Shown here: positions 19,001 to 27,545 of the stretch, one piece after another
Numbering within the stretch: position 1 is the first letter of the stretch
Layout of the letters: each line of letters opens with the position of its first letter
Origin: Lachnospiraceae bacterium UBA1818
Lineage (GTDB): Bacteria; Bacillota; Clostridia; Lachnospirales; Lachnospiraceae
Direction of reading: 5' to 3'
DNA: 64,000 bases
NCBI GenBank assembly: GCA_904419285.1
Contig: CAJFQZ010000017.1
Span: 124,082 to 188,081, forward strand
The notes under the pieces: model-generated
What the model was told of the DNA's origin: nothing
Seen by the model: only the letters and a program-made list of their open reading frames with translations
Databases searched by the model: none
Program-made: the position numbers and the translations under genes

Positions 19001-21156
19001 TGATTGTCGATGACCGGATCATACAGTGCGAAATCCATGAAGTCTCCGAACGTATCTCCCGGATGGTTGAACTGGGAGATTGTCTCCGGGTTCTCATTGA
19101 GCGTATCATAGTATGCCTCCAGCACCGCGTAATTGTCACCTTTTCTGTAAGGCTCTGCGTTTCTGTTTTCAAATCCTTCGGAATTGAATGTATTGATATG
19201 TCCCGGAGCTCCGCCGGACCAGGTCATCTCGAATCCGTAGATCCCGACAAAATCTCCTTCCTGAGCCGTGATATTTCTCGCGCCCTCACGTCCCTCTCTC
19301 CAGGAAGCGTTCACTTCCTCTGCATTTTCATCTCCGAGATGGGTCGTTCCCGCACTCGGCAGTCCGCTCTGTCCCTCGAAGGAGTTGGAGTGGTCTGTCA
19401 GAGCCAGGAAGTCAAGGTTCTCCACATTTGCCGCATGCTCGAACGCCTGCTCCACTGTGCCCGTTCCGTCGGAAAGGTTTGTGTGGGCATGGAGCTGTCC
19501 GAAATACAGGCCATAATCTTCGATCTGCACAGGCGCCTTGTATGTAAATGTATAGACCTCCCCGGTCTGTGCCTCCGCATCGCCGCTCTGCGGGATATAT
19601 GCCAGCGCCTTCACCACGACAGGCTGATCCTTCTCAGGCGTCGCTGTGATCTCCAGAGGCTCTGAGTACAGCTGGTCTGTATTTCCCGCCTCCGGGTCAG
19701 CCGGCTCTGTGCCGTCTGTATTCATTGTGTAATAGATCTGAGCTCCGTCGGCCGCTTTCAGGGTGATCTGCTGTCCTGCCACAACACTTGCTCCGCTCTG
19801 CGGTGACGCCTCTACCTCAAGCCCTTCCACTGCAGACGGCTCATCCGGCTCATCAGAACCGCCCGGCACGTCCGTCACCTTGTAGAACTTCAGGGCGAAC
19901 ATTCCCTCGCTGCCCTCTGCGATATTGTAGTACGCGCTCCAGTTTCCGTTGCTGTCATACCACTCCATGTACGCTTCGCGCACCGTGTTCTTCACATAGT
20001 ACAGACCGTTTCCTGCATCCTCCAGGACCCATTTGTCGTTCTTCTCTCCCAGCGGCATGCTGGAGAAGCTGTCTCCCATACCGATATTCTGACCATTGTA
20101 AGAGAAGCTGTAGGTTCCGTCCTCATTCTCTGCAACGGTCCACACATCCGCATCCGTATAACCGCTCAGTGTACCGTCGCTCTCTTCTGTCACGTCTGTA
20201 CCTTTGTTATAGTAACCGTTATACTCTGCCGAAAGCGCCTTGCCATATGCCGGCGCATAGATCACCACCCGTTCGCCGTCCGCGATGGGCGCTGTGTCTC
20301 CCGGCTCGCCAGATCCGCTAACCGTATACTGCAGAGTCTGTACCGCGCTGTACACGCCCTCAAGTACCGCAGCCGCCTTCAGCGTGCAGTCCTCTGTGAT
20401 CACTGGCATGTTGTCGGCGCTGTAAAGTTCTCTCGCCTCATTCGTCTCATCCGACGGATCACTTCCGTCCAGCGTATAGTAAATCAGCGCTCCGGAAGTG
20501 GAAGTCGTCAGCGTGATCTCCGTCCCGGAAGCCACAGCTCCTGCCTGGGGATCCGCCTGCGGCGCAGCTACTGTCCCCTCTGACGTTCCGCCTTCCACCG
20601 CTCTGTAGAGCGTGAATTCAGAAGGGTATCCGTTTGGATTTCCCGAAACGGTCGTCGTCTTATAAGCGCGGAACTTGTTCTGGCTGCTCCGGTTGCTCGC
20701 CAGGATGACTGTATCATCTCCCTGGCCGCTGAACGTGAACTTCCCGTCCTGGCATTCCCATTTCCACTGATACTCCGTATCGGAAATGCTGATTCCGTTA
20801 TCATTGCCGCCCTTCGGCGCAAGGAAGTGTCCGTCCATATCCTTGATAGTGGCAGTACCGCCCGACACGGCGATCTCCCAGACTGTCTCGTCCGCCGGAG
20901 CCGGGATCGTATCTCCCAGTGCAGTTCCCAGCTCATCCGCCGGAAGCCAGTTATTGTCAAACTTCTGCGGTGCGTATCCGGTGTCTGTCACCATGACATA
21001 GCTGCCTGTCGTAAACTCTGCTTCTCCCGTGATCTTCCCGAAGGAAGTCCCTTCCGCGGCAGACACCGTGGACGGAAGCAGGGAAAATGCCATCAGGACA
21101 GCCATACACAGTGCGGTAAGCCTTGCGCTTAATGCCGTCTTTCCTTTACTTTTCAT
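16035..21156 (-). pseudogene. Wall-anchored PHP-domain metallohydrolase-like protein, frame broken by 25-bp duplication
   Basis: About 1700 residues if the duplication at 17124-17173 is reduced to one copy. The start is the ATG at 21156: the AGGAGG RBS abuts an earlier ATG at 21162, so the third codon is the usable start. Signal peptide (ALCMAVLMAFSLL...VSAAE). Two beta-rich domains alternate with chitobiase-C-like segments (ALIYYTLDGSDP, QIYYTMNTDGTEP). A CehA/McbA-type PHP domain starts near residue 550 (FGQLHAHTNLSDG, ALTDHSN, QFNHPGD, TNNQDNHKGNWG). Then come Ig-like and glutaminase-like parts (VNNGGTVVVCGLADY), an OB-fold spanning the break, a repeated GTDQPG linker, and an AAQTGD sorting signal with membrane helix and RKRRR. 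Probably binds or cleaves phosphoesters outside the cell; substrate unknown. As read, it would be secreted but not anchored. Confidence 0.8.
17124..17173. repeat. Perfect 25-bp tandem duplication
   Basis: Two identical adjacent 25-base copies (17124-17148 and 17149-17173), each starting GAAGAATGCG and ending CTCTCGGCA. The length is not a multiple of three and shifts the frame of the surface gene; with one copy the reading continues as ESGNAFFNTIYIQDDEGN. Confidence 0.95.
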
Positions 21157-21228
21157 CTTCATCCTCCTAATCTTGAAAAATGACTGTAAAACCGGTCTCC
21201 GGAAAAATCCCGGAGCCGTCTATCTATA

Positions 21229-22389
21229 TTAAACTCTCCGGCTTCTGCCATGTACCATCAGTCTGGCACTGATGAAAGCCACGAGAGGAACTGTCAGAAG
21301 GATCCCGAAAGAACCTGCCACACTCTGTACCACCTCCAGCGCAATGGAGTCTGTATTAATCAGCTGCAGAAAGGGGATATCATAGGTCTGCACCAGGATC
21401 AGCATGTTGAGAGACGATCCTGCAAATGCCAGGATCAGCGTATTTGCCATGGTTCCCATGGCGTCTTTTCCAATCTGCATTCCGGAGCGGAACAGACTGC
21501 CCGCAGATGCATCCGGGTTCTGCTCCCTCATTTCCCACACCGACGACGCGATTCCGAGTGCCACGTCCATCACTGCACCCAGAGCGGAGATCAGAACTCC
21601 GCACACAAGGAGCCCGCTGATCTTCAGCCCTTTGTCCGCGCCGTACAGGATCAGGTTTTCCGCCTCCTGCATGTTGAAGCCGTTCATGGGCGAAAGAGTT
21701 CCCGCCGCTGCCGCCGCAATCCCTGCCGCGAGCACACCGCCCACGCAGCCGCATACCGCGCACAGCGTCTTTTTCGAATAACCGTTCAAAAAGATGAGCC
21801 CGGCTGCCGCTGCCACTGCCGATACTCCGATGGTCACCGGTACTGCCGGGACGCCCCGGATCAGGCAGGGGATCAGGATGAACCAGATACATCCAAGCGT
21901 GAGCAGGAGTCCTGCCAGGGCGCCGACGCCCTTTTTCCCGCCAAGAACTGCAAGCAGTGCGAAAAAGATGAGCAGAAATACGCCCAGCACGATCCCTCTG
22001 TCATAGTTGAACACCGATGCGTAATAGGAGCCTTCCTCGTCCGTCATGATCCGCACGATGATCCGGTCACCCTGATCCACATCCACGTTGAACAGCGCGC
22101 TCATATAGTTGGTCACTGTCATGATCTCGTCCTTATGGTCTCCTGACAGGATCCGGATCTCCAGCTCCTGATCACCCACGCGGCGTCCCTCCGCGTTCTG
22201 ATAATCCTCCTGTGCGTTGTCCGCCAGAACTGCCGTGACTTCCGCGGATGCGTACACCATCCGGCTGGTATCCGACGCAGTCTCATCCTCGTCCGTCCTG
22301 TACAGCCAGACCGCAGTGCCCGCCAGGAGCGCCAGTACGAGCATCATAGGGAGCACCCGGAGCAGTGTATGTAAAATTTTATCCTTCAT
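21229..22389 (-). CDS. YibE/F-family membrane protein
   Basis: 386 residues from the ATG at 22389 (the frame runs on to 22491, but the extra residues are not membrane-protein-like). An N-terminal helix is followed by an extracytoplasmic beta-rich domain (about 35-125, with DQELEIRILSGDHKDE) and then seven or so membrane helices with many Gly/Ala residues (GALAGLLLTLGCIWFILIPCL, LVCGVLISALGAVMDVALGIASS). This is the YibE/YibF architecture seen across Firmicutes. The biochemical role of the family is not established. It lies upstream of the PHP surface protein with a 70-base gap and no strong terminator. Confidence 0.85.
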   Translation of the reverse strand: MKDKILHTLLRVLPMMLVLALLAGTAVWLYRTDEDETASDTSRMVYASAEVTAVLADNAQEDYQNAEGRRVGDQELEIRILSGDHKDEIMTVTNYMSALFNVDVDQGDRIIVRIMTDEEGSYYASVFNYDRGIVLGVFLLIFFALLAVLGGKKGVGALAGLLLTLGCIWFILIPCLIRGVPAVPVTIGVSAVAAAAGLIFLNGYSKKTLCAVCGCVGGVLAAGIAAAAAGTLSPMNGFNMQEAENLILYGADKGLKISGLLVCGVLISALGAVMDVALGIASSVWEMREQNPDASAGSLFRSGMQIGKDAMGTMANTLILAFAGSSLNMLILVQTYDIPFLQLINTDSIALEVVQSVAGSFGILLTVPLVAFISARLMVHGRSRRV

Positions 22390-22604
22390 AATCCCTGTAT
22401 TCCTTTCCCACGGAAAATTCAGCGCCGATATACAGGAAACGATCCGGCAGATTTCAGCCTGTCGTCCCATAATATCCGCGCTGTGATTCATTTGCCTTAA
22501 CTTTTTATGTTTTTATTTTATGGGGGCTGTGTTAAATGTGAGTCTGACTTTCTGTGAAGTTTAATTTAAATTTATGAAAAGTTTTCCGGGCGGTCGTGGC
22601 TTTC

Positions 22605-22749
22605 GTCCGCAATTGGGCAGCGCACCTCGATTCCGCTTTGCTCCATCTCGGTCATGGCTTTCGCCACATAGTCTGACGGGATCGTCCGCAATTGGGCAGC
22701 GCACCTCGATTCCGCTTCGCTCCATCTCGGTCGTGGCTTTCGCCACATA
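22605..22749. repeat. Two 66-bp direct repeats, period 79
   Basis: Copies at 22605-22670 and 22684-22749, from GTCCGCAATTGGG to TTTCGCCACATA, differ at only two positions by eye. The last 15 bases before copy one (22591-22605) repeat the unit's tail, suggesting an older tandem array. Confidence 0.9.
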
Positions 22750-22810
22750 AGAACAGAAAGATAAAGCAGGAGAAATGCAAGCATCCCTCCTGCTTTATCT
22801 TTCTGTTCTT
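22749..22810. repeat. 24-bp perfect inverted repeat (long hairpin)
   Basis: Left arm 22749-22772, right arm 22787-22810, 14-base loop, no mismatch. Arms begin AAGAACAGAAAG and end CTTTCTGTTCTT. It lies downstream of tRNA-Lys on the minus strand and may end that transcript, though it lacks a classical T-run. Confidence 0.85.
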
Positions 22811-22885
22811 GCGCTGCTCAATTGCTGCACGCAAAAAAACCGCCGTCCCCGCGGCTTCTCGTCCGCAAAAACAGCGATTTCTAAG

Positions 22886-22958
22886 TGCGCGATCAGGGGT
22901 TCGAACCCTGGACACCCTGATTAAGAGTCAGGTGCTCTGCCAGCTGAGCTAATCGCGC
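22886..22958 (-). tRNA. tRNA-Lys (anticodon CTT)
   Basis: 73 bases on the minus strand, no encoded CCA. Acceptor GCGCGAT pairs with ATCGCGC plus discriminator A. The D-arm has AGCTCAGCTGG, the anticodon stem-loop CTGA-CTCTTAA-TCAG gives anticodon CTT, and the T-arm has GGTTCGAACC. Confidence 0.96.
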
Positions 22959-23229
22959 TTATTCTTTTTTCCTGTTGAGCTTTCCTCAACGCAAGTGATA
23001 TTATATAACAGCTTTTTCAGGAATGCAAGCTTTTTTTTCATTTTTCGAAAAAATTTTGTAGCTGCTGTCCAACAGTGCGGATGCTGTCCTTCCCTGCCAT
23101 CCGGGCAGACAGCGCGAATGCAGAGAAAACCTGCGATTCAGAGGGCAGCTGCACAGACAGCAGGCCGTGCGAACCGGGTTCGTCAGCCATACAGCAGACT
23201 CCGGCTGCATGGCTGGGGCCGGCTGCATA
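22959..23229. other. Intergenic region between tRNA-Lys and the lipid kinase gene
   Basis: I see no gene. It has an A/T-rich block (about 23020-23060) with runs of T and A next to GC-rich sequence, and would contain the tRNA promoter, which I could not pick out. Confidence 0.4.
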
Positions 23230-24198
23230 TCAGAGCTCCGATCCGTGAGTTGATCCGGCTGCCGGCAGTTCATCCTCCCGCCCGCTCTCAGAAGAAATAT
23301 CCGCAACAGCCTCCTCTTTTACCATGATGTCCAGCGCCTTCTTCTTGTTTGTCACAACGACGGAATCATGCACTCCTCCGAATTCTCCGTCCAGCGTCCA
23401 CGGGATTTCTTCTATGGACTCAAACTTGATCGAGCCGGACCGGAAGGAGTACATGCGCTCAGGATTGATCTGTCTCATGACGATCGCTCCCAGCAGATCG
23501 TTCAGCTCAAGAGGATTCTTCGGCGTTTTGATCAGGGTAACCTCAAATTCTCCATCATCAAACTTCACATTTTTTCCGATGATCCCCTTAAATCCTCCCA
23601 CAGAACGCGAATTCGTCACCATACCGTACATGAACTCGTCTTCTATCTCCTCGCCGTCATGGGTCACCTTGATGCGGTAAGACGGAATATTGAAGATACG
23701 CTTCGTCCCCTCAAGGACATACGCCAGATGACCGAGGACATTCTTCATGCTCTGTTTCGTCTCATAAGACACGTCTGTGAACAGTCCGAACGCTGCCACA
23801 TAGATGAAATAATCCTTGTTAAATGTTCCCACATCGCACGAAAACGGCACGCCGTTCACCACAGTGTCCGCCGCCTCAAGAATATTTTTCGAGATATGAA
23901 GGCTACTCGCAAAATCATTCGTCGTTCCCGCTGGGATATAACCGATCGGCACCTGCACAGTACGCATCTGCATTCCGCTCACGACTTCATCCAGCGTCCC
24001 GTCTCCGCCGCTGCATACGACGATGTCATACTGCTCTTCATATGCTTTTGTCTTTTCAAATGCATCGTGATATTTCTGTGTGGGGTACACGGTCACTTCG
24101 TACCCTCCCTTGACAAAGATATCCAGCACATCCGACAGCTTCGGCTTCAGCAGTCCCATACCGGAATTCGGATTATAGATAAACAGCATTTTTTTCAT
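23230..24198 (-). CDS. Diacylglycerol/lipid kinase family protein (DagK/YegS/BmrU type)
   Basis: 322 residues. Shows the nucleotide-binding GGDGTLDEVVSGM motif near residue 65 and PAGTTNDFASSL near 95, which define the DAGKc domain; an N-terminal FIYNPNSG strand starts the fold. A C-terminal beta-sandwich follows with VGGFKGIIGKNVKFDDG and the conserved WTLDGEFGG. Probably recycles diacylglycerol or phosphorylates another lipid at the membrane. An added C-terminal acidic tail (about residues 290-322) is not typical. The ATG at 24198 has a GGAGGTG RBS. Separated from crh by a terminator. Confidence 0.9.
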   Translation of the reverse strand: MKKMLFIYNPNSGMGLLKPKLSDVLDIFVKGGYEVTVYPTQKYHDAFEKTKAYEEQYDIVVCSGGDGTLDEVVSGMQMRTVQVPIGYIPAGTTNDFASSLHISKNILEAADTVVNGVPFSCDVGTFNKDYFIYVAAFGLFTDVSYETKQSMKNVLGHLAYVLEGTKRIFNIPSYRIKVTHDGEEIEDEFMYGMVTNSRSVGGFKGIIGKNVKFDDGEFEVTLIKTPKNPLELNDLLGAIVMRQINPERMYSFRSGSIKFESIEEIPWTLDGEFGGVHDSVVVTNKKKALDIMVKEEAVADISSESGREDELPAAGSTHGSEL

Positions 24199-24226
24199 AT
24201 GAACGCACCTCCATGTCTGTTATAGT

Positions 24227-24257
24227 GAAAAAGGCTGCACCATTGGCACAGCCTTTT
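24227..24257 (-). terminator. Terminator after the crh gene
   Basis: Minus-strand hairpin AAAAGGCTG / CAGCCTTTTT with a T-run, about 60 bases beyond the crh stop; closes the murB-rapZ-whiA-crh unit. Confidence 0.8.
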
Positions 24258-24314
24258 CTTCATCCATTATGATTCTATATTATCCGGCCGGTCCGGCCGT
24301 TAAAATACAGCACT

Positions 24315-24575
24315 CTAGTTGGTTGCCTTGGCAAAAAAAGTCTTGATCCCTTCAGCGGCTTTCTTCTCATCCTCACCGTCTGTCACTACCGTGATCTCAT
24401 CTCCGCCTACCAGATTCAGGCTCATCATACCCATAATGCTCTTTGCATTGATGTTCTTCTCTCCCACCTGAATGTATACCTTGCTGGCATACTGGCTTGC
24501 TTCCTGAACCAGCAATGCGATCGGTCTTCCGTCAAGGCCTTTGTCCGCTTTTACTACAACCGGTGTCTTAATCAT
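24315..24575 (-). CDS. crh: Crh-like HPr homolog with Asp at position 15
   Basis: 86 residues, HPr length. The phosphotransfer His15 of HPr (GLHARP) is replaced: the sequence reads GLDGRP with Asp at exactly position 15. The regulatory Ser46 is kept in NAKSIMGMMSL, the HprK site. This pattern matches Bacillus Crh (Gln15 there), which works in CcpA carbon control but not in sugar transport. The gene directly follows whiA with an ATGA overlap, as part of a murB-rapZ-whiA cluster that parallels the B. subtilis yvcJ-yvcK-yvcL-crh order. So I infer a regulatory, not transport, role. A true PTS HPr must lie elsewhere. Confidence 0.82.
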   Translation of the reverse strand: MIKTPVVVKADKGLDGRPIALLVQEASQYASKVYIQVGEKNINAKSIMGMMSLNLVGGDEITVVTDGEDEKKAAEGIKTFFAKATN

Positions 24576-25531
24576 AATAATCCTCCTTGTTCTCGCCTCA
24601 CCTTATCCGCCAATTCACTCAGTTTCCGCAGTCTGTGGTTGATACCTGACTTTCCCACAGGAGGTATCAGCATTGCTCCCAGTTCCTTCAGAGTCGCATC
24701 TGGATTTTCCAGGCGTGCCGTAGCAGCTTCTACCAGTCCCTCCGGCATGTTTTCAAAACCGATCGTGTCTCTGAGATATGTAATATCCTCAACCTGTTTT
24801 ACCGCCGCTGACACTGTCTTATTAATATTGGCAGTCTCGCAATTCACTTTTCTGTTAACAGAGTTTCGCATTTCTTTGAGAATCCGGACATTCTCAAGCG
24901 CCATCAGCGACACATGCGCCTCCATAATATTCAGGATATCTACTATCTGAGAGCCCTCTTTTAAATAGACTACATAGGTTTTTTTACGCTGTACAATCTT
25001 CGCGTCCATGGAAAACCCGCACATAAGATCCCGGATCTGCTCCGCCATCGGCATGGAAGAACATACGATCTCAAAATGATAGGATTTGCTCGGATCACTC
25101 ATGGATCCGGACGCCTGAAAAGCACCTCGCAAAAAAGCCCGGCGACAGCACATCTGCTGCACGACCAGAGGGTTCACGGCGTGAAGCTCTTCCGCATTAC
25201 TCTGATGGTCGTCCAGATATTTTGTCGCCTGAAGAATCCGCAGTGCGTCTTCATGCCGTCTCACGATGACCGCATAAGACACTGTCTGCTTTGCAATATT
25301 TCTTCTGACAGAGATATCAGTCTTTATATTAAAGGTTTTTTCTATCAATGTAAAGACTTTTCTGGCAACAAGCAGATTTTCCGTATGGATTTTTATGCTG
25401 CACATGTCAAACCGGTTGATGACGACAGTGCCGCACATCCCGACAAAGGCGGCAAGCTCCGCGATACAGCAGTGTCTGGCGGAGCTGATATTCTTCGCCA
25501 GTTCTTCTTTAACGTTTCCGGAAAATGACAT
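24572..25531 (-). CDS. whiA: WhiA, LAGLIDADG-like DNA-binding regulator
   Basis: 319 residues; N-terminal degenerate homing-endonuclease fold (CIAELAAFVGMCG; CCRRAFLRGAFQASGSMSDP) and a C-terminal helix-turn-helix (ATLKELGAMLIPPVGKSGINHRLRKL). WhiA controls sporulation septation in actinobacteria and affects division and envelope in Firmicutes. I start at the ATG at 25531, since the GTG at 25540 lies inside the RBS (AAAGGTGAG). It follows rapZ by 22 bases and overlaps crh by four (ATGA). Confidence 0.95.
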   Translation of the reverse strand: MSFSGNVKEELAKNISSARHCCIAELAAFVGMCGTVVINRFDMCSIKIHTENLLVARKVFTLIEKTFNIKTDISVRRNIAKQTVSYAVIVRRHEDALRILQATKYLDDHQSNAEELHAVNPLVVQQMCCRRAFLRGAFQASGSMSDPSKSYHFEIVCSSMPMAEQIRDLMCGFSMDAKIVQRKKTYVVYLKEGSQIVDILNIMEAHVSLMALENVRILKEMRNSVNRKVNCETANINKTVSAAVKQVEDITYLRDTIGFENMPEGLVEAATARLENPDATLKELGAMLIPPVGKSGINHRLRKLSELADKVRREQGGLL

Positions 25532-25553
25532 CCCACTCACCTTTTATTTTGAT

Positions 25554-26432
25554 TTATTTTCTTTTCGTGATACTGTCCTTCCCAATATCCCGATGTTCGA
25601 TCCGCACCCCATAGCTTTCCTCCTTGTCCAGGATCTGGTAAAGCGCGTTCGCAAGCGTAACGGAGCGGTGCTTTCCGCCCGTACAGCCGATAGCGATGAC
25701 AAGCTGATTCTTGCCCTCCAATATATAATTCGGAATCAGAAATTCCATTAAGTCCTTCAGTTTTTCAATAAAGATACGTCCCTTGTCATTCTCCATGACA
25801 TAGTCCTGCACCTCCGGGTCATTGCCCGTCTTCTCCCGCAGCGTGTCAATATAATACGGATTAGGGAGGAACCTGACGTCAAATACAAGGTCTGCGTCCT
25901 GCGGAATGCCGTATTTGAACCCAAACGACATGACCGTGATGAACAGATTACAGAAACTCTGCCCGTCCACAAAGATCTTTTCCAGCTCCAGCCTCAGTTC
26001 CCTTGTCAGCATCTTGCTCGTGTCAAGGATATAGGTTGCTTTCATCTTCAGGAAGGCGATCTTCTCCCGCTCTTTTGCGATCCCCGTATCCACACGGCCC
26101 GATCCGCTCAGCGGATGCTGGCGCCTCGTCTCCTTATACCGCTTGACGAGCACATCGTCATGAGCGTCCAGAAAAAGGATCTCATATCCGACCTTCTTCT
26201 CATCCAGTTCCTGCAGGATCTCCTCCAGGCCGTCCAGATCCTGGCCGCTGCGGACATCCAGCCCCAGCGCCGTCTTCTTGATCTCTTCCCCCGGAGCGTT
26301 CAGCATTTCCACAAATCTGGGCAGCAGCGGGATCGGCAGATTATCCACACAGAAGTACCCCATATCCTCAAGCATCTTCAGAGCAGTTGATTTTCCCGCT
26401 CCTGACATTCCCGTAACTATCACAAACCGCAT
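25554..26432 (-). CDS. rapZ: RapZ/YvcJ RNase adapter, nucleotide-binding
   Basis: 292 residues. P-loop GMSGAGKST at residues 8-16, Walker B-like FLDAHDDVLVKRY, and C-terminal signature IGCTGGKHRSVTLAN. In E. coli RapZ steers RNase E to small RNAs that regulate glmS; in Firmicutes YvcJ hydrolyses GTP and its target is less clear. The presence of glmM and murB in the same window fits amino-sugar and wall metabolism. The RBS overlaps the murB stop (AGGAGAG-TTTTAG). Confidence 0.95.
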   Translation of the reverse strand: MRFVIVTGMSGAGKSTALKMLEDMGYFCVDNLPIPLLPRFVEMLNAPGEEIKKTALGLDVRSGQDLDGLEEILQELDEKKVGYEILFLDAHDDVLVKRYKETRRQHPLSGSGRVDTGIAKEREKIAFLKMKATYILDTSKMLTRELRLELEKIFVDGQSFCNLFITVMSFGFKYGIPQDADLVFDVRFLPNPYYIDTLREKTGNDPEVQDYVMENDKGRIFIEKLKDLMEFLIPNYILEGKNQLVIAIGCTGGKHRSVTLANALYQILDKEESYGVRIEHRDIGKDSITKRK

Positions 26433-26435
26433 CTT

Positions 26436-27341
26436 CTAAAACTCTCCTATCCTTCTTACCTCCGGCTCAAGCTTCACGCCGGAATTTTCCTCCACACGGC
26501 GGATCACCTCTTCCATCAGCTCATATACTTCCGCCGCCGTTGCATTCCCCCTGTTTATAACAAACCCGCAGTGTTTCTCTGACACCTGCGCATCACCGAT
26601 GCGGAACCCCCTAAGCCCCGCATCCTCGATCAGCTTCCCTGCAAAATATCCCTCAGGGCGCTTGAAGGTGCTTCCCGCGCTGCCGAACTCCAGCGGCTGC
26701 TTGCTCACCCGCTTCTGCTTCAGCTCATCCATCCTGGCGCGGATCTCTTCCCTGTCGCCCCTGCTCAGCGAGAGAACAGCTTCCAGCACAACATAGTCCA
26801 TCCTTGACACAATACTCGTGCGGTATCCCAGCCCCATCTTCTCCACCGGGAGTGTCAGGACTTCCCCTTCTGTAGTGAGGACCGTCGCACTTTCAAGCAC
26901 CTGCGCCATCTCTCCGCCGTAGGCGCCCGCGTTCATCCTGACCGCTCCGCCCAGTGTCCCCGGGATCCCGGAGGCGAACTCCATGCCCGTCAGTCCGGCG
27001 CTGTAAGCCGCTGCGGCGACTTTCGAGAGCAGCGCTCCCGCCTGCGCACGGATCCGTTCTCCCTCTGTGCTGATCCCGCTCATCTTCCGGTATACCTGGA
27101 TGATCACTCCCCGGTAGCCTTTGTCCCCGACGAGCAGGTTGCTCCCGTTTCCGATGATATAATAGGGGATCGACTGCTGTCTGCACAGCTCGATGATCCC
27201 CCTTACTTCTTCCGTCCGGGACGGCGTCACAAACCAGTCCGCCGGCCCTCCGATGCGGAAGGTCGTATGTCTTTCCATCGGCTCATTTACGGCTACTGCG
27301 TCCGCTCCTGCGATCGCGCACAACTCTTTATATAAATCCAT
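26436..27341 (-). CDS. murB: UDP-N-acetylenolpyruvoylglucosamine reductase
   Basis: 301 residues, reduces UDP-GlcNAc-enolpyruvate to UDP-MurNAc in peptidoglycan synthesis. FAD-binding signatures: HTTFRIGGPADW near residue 30, GNGSNLLVGDKGYRG, and GIPGTLGGAVRMNAGAYGGEM. The C-terminal part has GSAGSTFKRPEG (the catalytic Ser) and VSEKHCGFVINRGNATA. I start at 27341 (MDLYKELC, GGAG RBS); the longer frame to 27569 crosses the promoter. First gene of murB-rapZ-whiA-crh. Confidence 0.95.
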   Translation of the reverse strand: MDLYKELCAIAGADAVAVNEPMERHTTFRIGGPADWFVTPSRTEEVRGIIELCRQQSIPYYIIGNGSNLLVGDKGYRGVIIQVYRKMSGISTEGERIRAQAGALLSKVAAAAYSAGLTGMEFASGIPGTLGGAVRMNAGAYGGEMAQVLESATVLTTEGEVLTLPVEKMGLGYRTSIVSRMDYVVLEAVLSLSRGDREEIRARMDELKQKRVSKQPLEFGSAGSTFKRPEGYFAGKLIEDAGLRGFRIGDAQVSEKHCGFVINRGNATAAEVYELMEEVIRRVEENSGVKLEPEVRRIGEF

Positions 27342-27399
27342 ACTTATACTCCGTTTCTTTTCTATGCCGCTCCCGCGGCAGCCTTTCTTCTGCTCCCAT

Positions 27400-27428
27400 A
27401 TTATAATCCAACACTGCCCCAAAGTAAA
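27400..27428 (-). promoter_or_regulatory. Promoter for murB operon
   Basis: TTTACT, 17 bases, TATAAT on the minus strand, about 60 bases upstream of the murB start. It faces the divergent promoter at 27446-27474. Confidence 0.65.
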
Positions 27429-27445
27429 GGCGGACGCCGCTAATC

Positions 27446-27474
27446 TTGCCAAATCATCAGAAGCAGTGTATAAT
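27446..27474 (+). promoter_or_regulatory. Promoter for the CNNM/CorC gene
   Basis: TTGCCA, 17 bases, TATAAT; a near-consensus sigma-A promoter about 70 bases before the GTG start. Confidence 0.75.
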
Positions 27475-27545
27475 GAAGCAGTATCACTAAATTTTTGCGC
27501 CGCACTGAGGCGCACTGTACTATTAAAAGGAGTGAAAAAAATACA

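Larger units (their letters stand above)
22492..22885. other. Repeat- and hairpin-rich non-coding block
   Basis: No believable gene: the open frames here (for example those with MERSGIEVRC) are by-products of the repeats. The block holds two 66-base near-identical direct copies, a partial copy of their tail, a 24-bp perfect inverted repeat and a short inverted copy (GCGCTGCTCAATTGC, 22811-22825) of the repeat's GCAATTGGGCAGCGC core. Confidence 0.7.

Noticed and set aside
22605-22749. Possible CRISPR array
   Set aside because: Only two long units with a 13-base gap, no spacer series and no cas genes.
22561-22915. Small overlapping open frames containing MERSGIEVRC
   Set aside because: Generated by the 66-base repeats; no RBS or conserved product visible.
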